Shown here: positions 22,949 through 40,174 of the stretch, one piece after another
Numbering within the stretch: position 1 is the first letter of the stretch
Layout of the letters: each line of letters begins with the position of its first letter
The notes under the pieces: model-generated
Database searches by the model: none
The model's input: the letters and a program-made list of their open reading frames with translations, nothing else
What the model was told of the DNA's origin: nothing
Translations under genes and position numbers: made by a program
Source: Owenia fusiformis
Taxonomy: Eukaryota; Annelida; Polychaeta; Sabellida; Oweniidae
Assembly: GCA_903813345.2 (NCBI GenBank)
Contig: CAIIXF020000010.1
Span: 16,565,181 to 16,629,180 of the forward strand
Direction: 5' to 3'
Length of the DNA stretch: 64,000 nucleotides

Positions 22949-24004
22949 CAAAGTATGTAGAGACAACAAGCAGGGATATCTGTGATGTTGAAATATATGT
23001 GCAACTGTATCAGTTGAGATTGTTGTACCAACACAAATTGTGTGTGCACCGCATAATCATTTTATCCACAAACCTGTGACGATAATGCACCATTGAAACA
23101 ATAATGCACCATTGATACATAACCAGAGGACTTTTACAGTATTCTCAAATGGGTGCTAATATCATGTACAATGTTGATGTGGATCTGCTGAGTCATGATT
23201 TGAAAACAGAGTAGAGGTTATAGAATATATAAATATACGAATAGTATTGACGCTTATGTATGCACACGGATCATGTGAAAGACCGTTTTACGAAATATTG
23301 TACCATGTCAAAATTTTGGCCATGTCCTTCTACTGTTTGTGTGTTATATGTTACAATGCAGTATTCATTAAAAATGAAGCTGCATTTTGTTCAACATGCT
23401 TGACTTAATGGTCAGTTATGTTTAAGATTGACTTTATGTGGATCTGCCATTTTAGGTAGAATGACTTATATATTATAGAGGTGTTAACCCATCTCTGTGA
23501 TCTGACTGTCCAAGGACGTGTGTTCCTATAGCTGTTCCAAATATGGAATTTTAATATAAAAGAACAAAGCTTTAGAGCATTTGCGAGGCCAGGAAAATTT
23601 ATTTTTGCAAAACAAGTTGGTATTGCAGCATTTCATTACATTTTGACAGAAAAATTTCAAATATTTTGAATTTTGTCAAATGAGTCGTGATTATAGATAC
23701 AACCATATTTGTGGTTTATTAACAAAAATGGCAAACCAATCAGTTTCAATAATGGCATCATATGAGAATTCTGTCAAAAGTTATCACATGTATATTTATT
23801 TATTAAATCATATGTTTCTCTCATTTGGATGTTAACCAACCATTTGTCCCATGCAGAACATTAATTTTCTTGGCCTAGCTAAATTGTCTGACCAGTACCA
23901 ATAATGCAGTTTGTTTATCTAATTGTATGTAAAACTTCAGAGAGAATTCCAGTACAGAATGTTGACAGTGAAAAGTGTTTTCAGTATCCCAAATTAAGTA
24001 TCTA

Positions 24005-24475
24005 CAGGGTGAGCCAAAAAGGTAACCCAAACAAACGTATGTTAATAACACTCATTCAGCATGGGTTAGAAATCATATTTGGTACAATTAAACCTTGTTC
24101 AATGTTCTTCATTGGTCTACCTCCAACTGTCATGATTTTATGGCGCTTTACAAAACAGGCCAAATGCCAAAATGTGCCACACTCACCAGATATAATCCCA
24201 CCAGATTTTTATCTGTTGAGCTAAGGTCTACACTAACAGCCCTTAAAACATTGAAACAAGAGAAGACGAGACCCATAATACAAAATGTCTGTGTTCCTGT
24301 AGTGAATAACTATGCCTGGTACGTTCAATTATCCCACAGACATGATGCAGTATTTCAGACCATTAGAAATTGACCAAATGAGCTTGGAACAATTTAAGCC
24401 AAATATGACACTAAACCCATGTTGAATGACTGAGTTATTAACATTTGTTTGGTTTACCTTTTTTGGCTCACTCTG
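24005..24475 (+). mobile_element. Internally deleted mariner-like element, copy 2
   Basis: TA flanks at 24003-24004 and 24476-24477 enclose TIRs 'cagggtgagccaaaaaggta' and, right arm, 'cagagtgagccaaaaaagg'. Inside, 24176-24220 reads PHSPDIIPPDFYLLS, which matches the transposase segment carrying the third catalytic Asp (SPDLNPLDFxLW). Further on, VVNNYAWYVQL resembles the transposase C-terminus. The N-terminal two thirds are absent. Confidence 0.85.
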
Positions 24476-24739
24476 TATTTGTTGAAAGTAAATTCAGTTT
24501 ATGATATCTTTAACATTAATTACCTTTAAATGAAAATGTGAATTTAATTTAAAAGGTAGAATTGGAGTTGGAGGGTAAATTCTCCTAAATTTTCATTTTA
24601 TTTACAAATCTCCAATTTCTATTCAGATGTCCTATTTAAATCTCCTAATTAAATTTTATGTTGAACTGCGCCGCCATTTAACATACATGACATGATTAAC
24701 TATTATTAATGCCGTTTGAATACTGAACTAGCCATTATA

Positions 24740-25260
24740 ATGTGTGAACTGGTCATCACAATGTGCAGTGGTCTTTACCATGTGTACTAGTCATCACAAT
24801 GTGTACTGGTCATCACACTGTGCAATGGTCATTGCAATGTGTACTGGTCATCAAAATGTGCACTTGTCATTCCAATGTGCAATGATCATTACAATGTGTA
24901 CTGGTCATTACAATGTGCACTTGTCATCACAATGTTCACTGGTCATTACAATGTGTACTAGTCTCAACAATGTGGAGACAATGTTCTCTGGTCATCAAAA
25001 TGTGCACTTGTCATTCCAATGTGCAATGATCATTACAATGTGTACTGGTCATTACAATGTGCACTTGTCATCACAATGTTCACTGGTCATTACAATGTGT
25101 ACTAGTCTCAACAATGTGGAGACAATGTTCACTGGTCATCACAATGTGCACTTTTCATTGCAATGTGTACTGGTTATCACAATCTGTTCTGGTTATCACG
25201 ATCTGTACTGCAGTACTGGTCATTACAATATGTAAACTGGTCATTACAATATGTGTCTAT
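24740..25260. repeat. 19-bp minisatellite with higher-order duplication
   Basis: Units of the type 'gtgtactggtcatcacaat' repeat every 19 bp. A block of about eight units ending with the odd short unit 'gtggagacaat' occurs twice (about 24850-24985 and 25000-25130), so a larger segment was duplicated. The open frames across it are repeat artefacts. Confidence 0.92.
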
Positions 25261-25934
25261 GAAATGCTTGAAGTTCTAGAAACTATGAGACTGGAATGTT
25301 CTCATAGTTAAAATAAATCGCATATAAAATGATAATTTATTTTCTTCTGTTTGATAACCACATTTAAAAAATCAAATACCTTTGGCTAATTAGCTAACTC
25401 CCCCTCCACACAGATGAAAAGAAAGAGAAAGAAATGTTAACCACTAATCGGACTTTGTGTGTTTTATTGTGTCAAAGGCCTACAAGTCAACAAAGCAAGA
25501 AATGAAAGGTCGTAATGGTCATTTCAAGGTCAGTTAGTGACATCTTTGTAGTAGTCAATGACCTTGAGGCTAGCCAATGAAAACTTTGGATAGGTTGTAC
25601 ACACAGCTTGAACTATTAACAAAACATGTTTTGTTGAAAATAATTTTATTGCATCTACCCATTTTAAATCTACACCACTGATTCATCAGTGAGCATTGCT
25701 AAATGGCACATTGTTTTGCAACCTTGTTTTTCGCCTCGTGTTATTAATACAGGAGCTTAATTCTAAAATACTGGATATCTTGCATGTTTTTTTAATTATT
25801 ACATGTACAATGATAAAAATCTGATACAATGTCCAAAAAATGGTTAAAATGGTTAAAAGCCATCAATCAGAGTACTGCCTTTGGAATGTTATTTATGGGC
25901 GATTAATTCAATTGCCTTTATGTCTGTTACAGCT

Positions 25935-31441
<5,507 letters not shown>

Positions 31442-31442
31442 T

Positions 31443-31618
31443 CATGGGCGTAGCGCCCGGTACGCTGGGTGCGCACAGTACCAGATGGTTGCAAATTCGC
31501 CCCAAATACAACCAAATTTCAAAATTTTCAGACCCCCTGAATGCTCATTTTTGGATTCACTCAACTCCTGTTCCTGTGGTGGTGGCGTACTACTTAGAAA
31601 AATAGCGCTACGCCCATG
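31443..31618. mobile_element. MITE with 5-bp target duplication next to GH1 start
   Basis: The TIRs are 'catgggcgtagcgc' and 'gcgctacgcccatg', and the direct repeat gcagt flanks both sides (31438-31442, 31619-31623). The clean ends suggest a fairly recent insertion. It lies 50 bp upstream of the GH1 start codon, within the promoter or 5' UTR. Confidence 0.8.
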
Positions 31619-31834
31619 GCAGTGTTTTCAAAGATGTAAGAACATGTAGTCAAACGAACACTAAGTTTTCTATCAGAGGTGTCCCTGGATATATTTTGTC
31701 ATGTGAATGATTGATCATCATCACAAAAGTACACATCTGATGATTGTATTAAATTAAATGACTAAGAGGGCTGTGAATGCTCCCTGGCTATTACAACTTA
31801 GTTCTCAAGAGCAGGCAAGCTATGACACAGGCGG

Positions 31835-31912
31835 CCCTGGGTAATGAGAGTGTGGAGCCTCTCTGAAACACAGTGTTTCTGTGTTGCAGGAATGCCCCTC
31901 ACTCTTATTACT
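31835..31912. other. Small imperfect hairpin
   Basis: 'gtaatgagagtg' pairs with 'cactcttattac' across about 50 bp, and 'gaaacacagtgtttc' forms a second short palindrome at the centre. It may be a remnant of a small MITE. Confidence 0.4.
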
Positions 31913-32689
31913 CACGGTGCACATAGTAGCTGAAAAGAAATACTGAACATTAGGTTGCAAACCACAATTTCATGAATATAGCTTTGAAGGTACTGGTACA
32001 CTGGTACAGCGATTTATTTTCTAGATATCTGTGTCTCTAGAGATAGCTAAACTGATTGTCATCAGCAACATCTTATTAGTATATCAATCCTTCTGCATTA
32101 GTTTGCAGTCCCCAAAGTTATAAGTTTGGTGGAAAAATAAAAATTGTCATTTCCGGGTTTCATGAAAAATGCGATTATTTTGTAGATAAAGATATGGCAA
32201 CTATAGTAAACTTACTCTAACTTACCTCTTGATAGGTGTATGTGAGTTGATCTATAATACACCGTGTAAGAACCTTTGGACTCTGAGATGTTTGACTTTG
32301 AAGTGGTTCCTAAGTGTCTGTCTACTTTTGACCTACATTTCTACCGGATTACGTTTGCTGAACATTTACAAACTTCCGGTAGAATATTTCCTCGCTAAAA
32401 TTCTGGTAAGTTTGTTCTTATTTCCATTATTTCAACAACGGTTACAAAATAAAAGATACAATAGGACAAATGAATATTTGATTTGTTCCTGTTACATAAA
32501 AACAAGCTAAGTAATGTAAACATGAAATATTTCACACTTTGTCACTTTGTGACTCAACAAAGACGCTGAGTTTTTCTTTTTCACTATTTCTAAAAAGTTA
32601 GGCTATTATAGTAAGCTTATATACGTGCTGTCGAACTGTCCTGCAATTTGCGTATTTGTCACACATTTGCGGAAGAAATTGGAAGTCAC

Positions 32690-32800
32690 ACCCACAGAGC
32701 TGTCAAGTGTCCCGCGAATGGCGGGATTATCCCGCGAATTCGATCAAAATTAGGCTAATTCGCGTGTCCCGCAATGTCCCGCGAAGTCCCGCAAATGTGG
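32690..32800. repeat. CpG-rich 'tcccgcgaa' cluster, copy 1
   Basis: Repeated words 'gtcccgcgaatggcggg', 'atcccgcgaattcgatc' and 'gtcccgcgaagtcccgc' stand out in AT-rich DNA. The same family fills 34575-34900. Confidence 0.7.
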
Positions 32801-33109
32801 CTTTCGACCTCCGCGAATTTCCGAAATTGTTGCAATCCCCTATATGGTGATTATCTTATCTTATATAAGAAGCTAAGTTTTTGCACTTTTGAGGAGTAAA
32901 GTTTACCTAATTTTAAGTACCTAGCATGCTGTTGTTTGGTATCAAAATAAAGAGGAAGGGTTCAACTTTCATTTTAATTACGACAATAGGGATGTAGGTC
33001 ACAAATAGTTCCAACGTTGGCCTTTTTACTATCCGTGTGGCCTTCATCTCAGAACTGAGCAAATGTTAGCAAACGCGAGTTACAATAAATGGACGCTGAT
33101 ATCTAGAAA

Positions 33110-33890
33110 GGGTTTGTAGAAAAAACCGGGTACCGGTTAGTAAATCCTCCATGCTGGGTTCAAACTTGGTACCCGGTACCCGGTCAAAAAACGGGTACCC
33201 AAAAAATGAAAAATACGAATATACGAGTATAACATAATTAGATTATCAGAAAACGTGTAAGATTTGTTTTGAATTTACAAAAATGTATGTAACATCCTTC
33301 AAAATTGAGCTAGAAGCTTCAAATAAAAAGCATATTTTAAGGCTCTTTTCTTCCTCTATCGTCATGACCATATTTTCATTGGTTATGTTCACGTACCAAC
33401 ATACGAACTCATTGAAAATAGAGTAAAATTGATTTGTCTTGTTATTCAAATCGTCTTACAATGTCATTGGCGTAGCCAGGAGAGGGTGTGATGGTGCGAT
33501 CGCACCCCCTCCCCCTTCATTACCAATGGAAATATGACCATGATGATAGAGGAAGAAAAGAGGCTTAAAATGCTTTTTATTTGAAGCTTCTAGCTCAATT
33601 TTGAAGGAAGTTACATTTTTGTAAATTCAAAACAAATCTTACACGTTTTCTAATGATCTAATTATGTTGTATATTCGTATAAATTTCGTTTTTTGGGTAC
33701 CCGGTTTTTCGACCGGGTACCAAGTTTGTCTACGTAAATTTTATTTATATTATTAATTGCATTACATTTACATGTACATATTTATATTTACATTTACATG
33801 TACATAAATAAGAATGAAGGAATAAAAAAAAAAAGTTTGAACCCAGCATGGAGGATTTACTACCCGGTACCCGTTTTTTTCTACAAACCC
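33110..33890. mobile_element. 781-bp foldback element with perfect 10-bp target duplication
   Basis: The element begins 'gggtttgtagaaaaaaccgg' and ends with the inverse. Both sides carry tatctagaaa (33100-33109 and 33891-33900). The arms extend about 270-290 bp each, including 'aatcctccatgctgggttca', 'cttacacgttttc' and 'gaagcttctagctcaattt' in opposite orientations, around a centre of roughly 140 bp that contains 'cattggcgtagccagg'. A 9-10-bp duplication suggests the Mutator (MULE) superfamily. No transposase is present. Confidence 0.85.
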
Positions 33891-33991
33891 TATCTAGAAA
33901 AGTAACCTCATTCCCTATAATTTGATGTAGATTAATCGAACCCCTATATCATGGGCTTTCAATTGAAAGCCCATGCCTACAGTATGGTAGT

Positions 33992-34302
33992 CAGGGGCAG
34001 ATCCAGGAACCAACAAGGGGGGGGGGCCCAAATTTCAGGTAATAGAAAAAAATTTTGGGCCCCTAAAATCCAAAAGTGGGCCCAAATTTTGAAATTTTGA
34101 GGCCCATTTTCTTCAAAATTTGGCCTGAAATTAAAAAATAAGGCCTTAAAAGGCCCAGTAATGACCAAAAAGGCCGACTTTTTGGGGCCTGAAGGCCTTG
34201 TTTGGCCCAAAAAATTTTTTTGGGCCCAATTTTTTTTTCTGGGCCCACCCAAGGGGGGGGGGGCCCGGGCCCCCAGGCCCCCCCCCCCCTAATCCGCCAG
34301 TG
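33992..34302. mobile_element. GC-patch element with CAGGGGCAGATCC ends
   Basis: The left end is 'caggggcagatccaggaacc'. The right end is 'aatccgccagtg', with poly-G/C runs next to both ends. The interior repeats gggccc and aaattttgggccc words and can fold extensively. Flanks atggtagt and gtagtagt match at 6 of 8 positions, consistent with a decayed 8-bp hAT-type duplication. A related fragment lies at about 9945-10100. Confidence 0.55.
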
Positions 34303-34574
34303 GTAGTAGTTGGTCACGACGCCAGAAGCAGAGAAGTGCAAAGTATTGTTCCAAATTTTTGAATTTCTTGTTAGATTATGATACTCACACCTCAAGCATG
34401 GTTTTTGTTTTTGATAAATTACAATAAAGTTTAATAATATTTCTATGCGTATTTTGTGAAATTATGTTGACTTTTATTTAAGTTACAATGTAACGGTGCA
34501 TTATATTTGATTAATCAGTATCTGAAAGTTTGATTCAAGTACTTTTACACGCTTTTACATTAGTCCAAATCATG

Positions 34575-34900
34575 CAAATCCCTTGAATGTCCCGGGACAT
34601 CCTGCAAATTTAGGTGGATGTCCCGCGAAATCCCGCAAATTTAGGGCACTTTTTCTAGAAAATCTGTCCCTCTATGAAGTTTTTGCTAGTAAACCTGTTA
34701 ACTGTCCCGCAATTAGGGTGTTTGTCCCTCGAATGGTCCCGCGAAATCACACGAATTTGATAAAAAAAATTGGCCTATAAGCGCAATCACGCAAATCCCT
34801 TAAATGTCCCGCGAAATCCCGCGAATTTAGTAGATGTCCCGCAAAATCCCGCGAATATTGGGCACTGGGTCTAAAAAATCTGTCCCGCGAGAAAATCTTT
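34575..34900. repeat. CpG-rich 'tcccgcgaaatcccgcaaa' array, copy 2
   Basis: Words such as 'tgtcccgcgaaatcccgc' repeat at least five times between AT-rich spacers; two subunits of roughly 200 bp share 'aaatcccttgaatgtcccg' or 'aaatcccttaaatgtcccg' and 'gggcact...tctagaaaatctgtccc'-like order. The CpG survival is unusual for the surrounding AT-rich DNA. Confidence 0.7.
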
Positions 34901-35444
34901 GGGGGTTGACAGTACTGCACCCATTTTTTGCGTGACACAATATGTCGAACGCAAATATGCATACACATTTTTCTGATTATTGTCAAGTAAAAATATTTCA
35001 GAAGTACATCAAAAGAACGAACGCTGAAAACAAAATGCTGATAAAAATGAACACAGCTGTTTCACTTATATTTTACAGAAAAATATTTTTAAACCGAAAA
35101 TATGAAGATCGTTTTACATTGGGACATTGCCTCACCTGAACTCTTATCGCGAATAGGAGTATTGCAGCATTTCACTTAACAGGAAGGGGAAGGTGGGCTG
35201 TGGAGGGTAATTTCACCACCTGTCCGAAATTAGTTCTGTTTTGATTTCAGTCAAACTAAAAGTTTCATGAGTTCCATGCAAATTAAAAAATATGGCTTTT
35301 TCCCTGAATTTGAAATTAGATTTGATATATAAATGTAATGAGGTGATGAAGCAACCCAAAAGTGAAACAATATGATGTCAATGTATTACTTTAAGTCTTG
35401 ATTATGCACTATAGCTATTATTAAATAGTTTCAGATACTATATA

Positions 35445-35609
35445 CAGGGGCGGATCCAGGATTTTGTGTTAGGTGGGGCGTGTGATAATAACTGTGAGCG
35501 AATTAAAAAAAAAGAGTCAAATTTCGTAAAAAGTGATTAGGCAAAACACAAATTTTCCGACTTTTTAGGGGGACGTGCGCCCCCACGCCCCCGTCTAGAT
35601 CCGCTGGTG
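35445..35609. mobile_element. Short element with CAGGGGCGGATCC ends
   Basis: The left end is 'caggggcggatccagg' and the right end is 'ctagatccgctggtg', with GC-rich patches just inside both. It shares end sequences with the element at 33992-34302. Flanks are simple 'tatata', so the target duplication is unclear. Confidence 0.6.
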
Positions 35610-36437
35610 ATATATATGCTTCTTATAATATTATGACGAGATATCAAACATTTGGGTTATATCAATATACATGCACAGTGTATGTACAGTACAAAACTTT
35701 GAGTTTGAATATGTAATTGTAATCATTTTGTTTATTGTTCACTTTAGGTTAGATTTATGACCATTGACTCATTTTACACATCTACTTTTATATCCTCATG
35801 AATTCTACCTTTGAAACAGAAATCTTAGTACATGTACTATCTATTGAATATATTACCATATGTAAAGCATACAATAGAATTAATCTTTGTTGGAATCAAT
35901 AAGGAAGATATTGATTTGAGGTATTACTTGTATTTGCCAAGAGATTATGTATTTATCATTGTGTAACTTTGAGCTGTTCAAACAAGTGATAAATTAGTTG
36001 ATTATATTAGCATAAGAGTATGCCAGCATTTGGATACATCCTCCGAGTGCAGGGCTCTGGACAACTTCCGCTTTGTTCTTTCCTTCTTCCACAGTTCCAC
36101 TCCAACAATCTTTCCAGTGAGTCAGTATTCAAGAATACTATTAATATTTTCTTGAGTTACCATTACAGGAGCAGAAGACTTTATTTTTATTTTTTGGCCA
36201 GATTTCGAACTACATTGTACATGTAAATGTAGGTAGGTATGTGTAAACTAAACATTTTAAGCTACATATCTTGTATGAGCCATATACCAACCATATGGTA
36301 TAAGAAAGAAACCTCATGAAAAAGTCAGTAGTTGTCAATGGACTTGGACTTTAATTTCCATACAAAAAAGCCTATTCATACTTTTGATCATTTTCAGCCA
36401 GCTGGAGTGATAACCAAGCAACAAGAACAACGCAATC

Positions 36438-39400
36438 ATGTATGGAATGAAAGTAAAAAAGCATAAGGTGAAGAAACACAAGCACCACAGGAGAGACTCT
36501 AGCTCCAGCAGTAGTAGCTCAAGCTCAAGTTCAGATGATGACCATTATAAGAAAGAGATGAAGAAGCAGAAGAAGCTACAGAAGAAGCAGATGAAACTCA
36601 TGAAGAAACATGTGAGTTAAGTGGTTATGGTAATCTTAACAGGACTTTTATTCAAAATATTTAAATATTGATTTCAGTACATTATAATGTTCTATATAAA
36701 ACAAATACACAAAAATATTTCCAAAACTGAGTAAGCAGGTCAGTTGAATTATTTAAAGGGTGAATACGTAGACTAAAGCCTTATGAATCAGAAATTAAAA
36801 TTAGATTTAATAAGCAAATCACTTAATGATATGCATCAAAAAGTTTTAAAACTAAAAAAATGAAATATTTAAGCAAGGGTTACATTAGAATTTCTCACAG
36901 CAGGCAAAATAATGGAAATCATAAACTTAACATGGAAAAGTTGAAAAGTTTCAAAAAAACAACAGGTGATTTTGTGAAAACAAGCAGTGAAAATCACACG
37001 TTGCCTGCTGCTAATACTCTGTTAAGAGTACAGCTAGTCAAATAGTCATAAGCAAAATAACTCAATATCCCAAACTTATCTAAACTTATCTAACTCAGAA
37101 ATAAGCAGTGTTAGAATTTTATTAGATGATCCCTGTCTATTTTTTTTATATGTTGCGTGTATATACTATAAATATGCCTTATATTCTCTTTAGGGAGGTG
37201 TTTTGCCACCAGGTGTTCAGCCCATAGTTGTTCCAGGACAGGTAAGAATATTTAATTTACACACATGTATTCTGTAGTATTAAATTAAGTGTATGGTGAT
37301 GTAGGGTAATAATTATATTTATAACATACCTATGATGATGTGTAGTGTAAACTGTTCACAAGACAGCGGGCCAATATAACTTTTAAAAAGCCCACGCCCG
37401 CTAACTTTCTGAGTGGTCAAGTGCTGGGACTTCTACGTCATACATTAGGACTAGGTCAAATTGACTCGTGCATTCGTAAGATACAAACATGGGCATACAT
37501 CATCATTCCCGAACCATTGCTAGTCAGTTAGATAAGAAAACGGTACTCTCTGACCAGACTAGATCATCATAGGTATGTTATAAATCGTTTATGTCACTAT
37601 AGTTTCACATATGCCCTCGGTTCTCAGTGATCAATGTCCCTCCCAAGGTCGGGCCATATATCACTGAAACCCTTGGGCATATATGCAACGATAGTGACAT
37701 AACCTCTAATTAGATCTCCTTCCTCCGGGCCATGCCCTGATAATACAGTGGCTGTGCCTTAATGGTAAATTTTTATATAATGTTGTCCTGGGGATGACTC
37801 TATGATCCTGAACCTCACAAAGGAAATTTATATATATGCCTTAGCAGAAGAACAATTTTGAACGATTATGTTTCAGCATCCTGGTGGTTACCCTGTAGGT
37901 GCCTCAGCCTACCCCACTGCATCTTACCCTGGTGTTCCACCCCCTGGTGCCCCTCCCGCAGGATCATACCCCATGGGTCAGCAGGCATATCCAGGGGGAG
38001 CACCTCCTCCAGCTAATTACGCCCCAGGGCCAGGTTATCCTCAACAAGGTAATTTTTATGATAATCCATTTAAAGTTTCATTTCATTTGTTTTCAAGCAG
38101 TTGGTGGTTTATTGTAAGTCTCGAATGCAAAATAAACCTGCAGTATGAAATCAACAAAACATGCCTTAGGAAATGGAAATCAATGTTTTAGAAGAAAATC
38201 TGATTTACTACTTGGAATACTGTCTTCATCAGTGTAAGATGTATTGAGTGAATATTAACAAATTTGATCTACCTATATATATTCATGATTTATCTAGCAC
38301 TGTAGTGTGTCATTCATTCATTTGTCAGTTTTAGACTGGAACCTTATTGTTTAAATCATACAAGTGGAATCACATATTCCCATCCATTATTTTGAAACAT
38401 AAGGTAATGGCCATTAATATTTCCCAAAATTGACCAGTGTTATTCAAACATTTTTAGCTCCAGGTACTGCACCTCCATTTACTGCTCCTGGTCAACCCCC
38501 TGCAGCTGGCTACCCATACTCTGGTCCACCACAAGCTCCTTACCCCCAGCAGCCAGGTAAGTTCTTGCACCATGCCTACACACTTCATTTTGTCAGGGAT
38601 AATTATCCCATCGAACGAAGTTCGGAGGGATATAGGGAACGCCTCCGTCCGTCCGTCCGTACGTACGTCCGTCCGTCCGTACGTACGTCCGTCCGTCCGT
38701 CCGGGCAATAACTCAAATACCGTTGGCCCGATTTTGTTCATATTTTGTACACATATACCCTATGGGGGTAGAAGTTCTGCTTGAAAGCCGATTTTCAAAA
38801 TGGCCGCTCATTTCAAAATGGCGGCCATTTTAGTGCCGAATTTACAGTAATTTAGGTGCAATATGTAAAACTGTAATAGCAATATGTTTTAGATGTAAAA
38901 AAATTATATAGGACATTAATAAAGCTAGAAATGTAGATATTAAAGAAGCACATGGCAGCCATCTTGAAAAATGGCGGCCTTTACTCGTTATTTTACGATT
39001 TTTGCTGTAACTCGAAAAGTAGTGGAGCGATTTTGTTCATATTTGGTATGTGAATACTGTAAACATTACACACTGTCTAAAGACACTTTTGGTAGAAAGT
39101 GGCCATTTTAAAAAATGGCCGCCATTTTGAAAAATGGCCGCCATTTTAACCTATTTTACTATAACTCGAAAAGTAGTGAAGCGATTTTGTTCATATTTGG
39201 TATGTGAATACTATAAGGATGGCACACTGTCTAATGACACTTTTGGTAGAAGGCGGCCATTTTTCAAAATGGCCGCCATTTTAACGTATTTTACTATAAC
39301 TCGAAAAGTAGTGGAGCGATTTTGTTCATATTTGGTATGTGAATACTAAAAGCATGACACACTATCTTATGACACTTTTAGTAGAAAGTGGCCATTTTGA

Positions 39401-40174
39401 AAAAGATTTTGAAAAATGGCCGCCATTTTAATGTATTTTATAATAATTCGAAAAGTAGTGAAGCGATTTTGTTCATATTTGGTATGTGAATACTGTAAGC
39501 ATGGCACACTGTCTAATGACACTTTTGGTAGAAGGCGGCCATTTTTCAAAATGGCCGCCATTTTAACATATTTTACTATAACTCGAAAAGTAGTAGAGCG
39601 ATTTTGTTCATATTTGGTTTGTGAATACTATAAGTATGGCAAATGGTCTAATGACACTTTTGGTAGAAGGCGACCATTTTGAAAAATGCCTGCCATTTTT
39701 GCTATATACTTTGTTTGTAAAAATGCCTTCCATGGCTGTTCGATGGGATTCGCTACGCTTTGGCGTTGCCGTTGTTCTGGTTGTTCCTGAGATATGTTTG
39801 AATCTCGAGACCACATGGACACAATGATGGATGACATGAGGCGTGTGTGGTGATTCATTTTGAGCAATATTATTATCCTGATATCATAATGCTAGTTATA
39901 TGGAAATAATTACTTGAAACAAGATAGAATAATTTATAGTGTTAGATAAAATACTGTTGCAGTAATAACTATGTTTGTATTGGTAAATTCAATATATCCC
40001 ATATAACATCCTAAACAAAAAGATTTATTTGCTTTAGCATTTGATAATTATAGTTTAAGTAGATCATTTCTTGTGTATTTTTAGTGAACTACACAAATAA
40101 GTGTGATAAACATTTTCTAAGTGGCACTTTAAAGTATCTCTGATATTTTTCCAGGATACAGACCTCCATATTGA
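36438..40174 (+). CDS. Lys/His-rich, poly-Ser, Pro/Gly/Tyr-rich small protein
   Basis: Five exons splice consistently: 36438-36611, 37194-37241, 37877-38048, 38458-38556 and 40155-40174, giving 170 residues. The acceptor 'ttttcag' at 36397 precedes the ATG by 40 nt, so a non-coding 5' exon is likely. Residues 1-20 are rich in Lys and His (VKKHKVKKHKHH), followed by a 12-Ser run, an acidic patch and a Lys/Gln helix-like segment (KKQKKLQKKQMK). The remainder is low-complexity XYPPX-like repeats (YPGVPPPGAPP, AGYPYSGPPQAPYP) ending GYRPPY. Composition recalls vertebrate PRR13, but there the Pro-rich part comes first and the Lys/His/Ser part last. Function is unknown; a disordered nuclear or scaffold protein is a guess. 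Confidence 0.8.
37318..37584. mobile_element. TIR element in intron, 267 bp
   Basis: 'tttataacatacctatgatg' at the left is matched exactly by its reverse complement ending at 37584. It lies between the second and third exons of the KH/Ser/Pro gene. No coding sequence was seen inside. Confidence 0.7.
37588..37703. mobile_element. Adjacent hairpin MITE, about 116 bp
   Basis: The arms 'ttatgtcactatagtttcac' and, reversed, 'ttatgtcactatcgttgcat' pair over about 45 bp around 'caatgtccctcccaagg'. It abuts the element ending at 37584, so one may have landed at the edge of the other. Confidence 0.65.
38605..39749. repeat. Composite repeat: gtcc array plus about 135-bp tandem units, with TIRs
   Basis: The outer ends 'atcccatcgaac' and 'gttcgatgggat' are inverted. 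Inside is a gtcc/gtac microsatellite (38645-38703), then about five units of 134-157 bp, each with 'taactcgaaaagtagtg', 'gcgattttgttcatatttgg' and a self-complementary 'aaaatggccgccatttt'. Repeats with this body are, from memory, widespread in mollusc genomes. It sits in the last intron of the KH/Ser/Pro gene. The open frames reading MAAILTYF are repeat artefacts. Confidence 0.8.

Larger units (their letters stand above)
17901..25934. other. Intergenic region between convergent ELL and GH1 genes
   Basis: Both neighbouring genes end into this 8-kb stretch, so it holds their 3' UTRs. A possible ELL poly(A) signal, 'caataaagg', lies near 19412. It also contains a hairpin MITE (18737-18942), two mariner-derived elements (19743-20283, 24005-24475), a 20-bp minisatellite (20884-21700), a pair of RFX-type X-boxes (22919-22948) and a 19-bp minisatellite (24740-25260). 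No further exon was recognised. Confidence 0.6.

Noticed and set aside
24744-25311. Cys/His-rich repeat frames resembling zinc fingers
   Set aside because: They arise from the 19-bp minisatellite; there is no zinc-finger spacing or conserved linker.
39134-39867. Frames reading MAAILTYFTITRKVV
   Set aside because: They repeat with the tandem units of the 38.6-39.7 kb repeat and have no gene structure.
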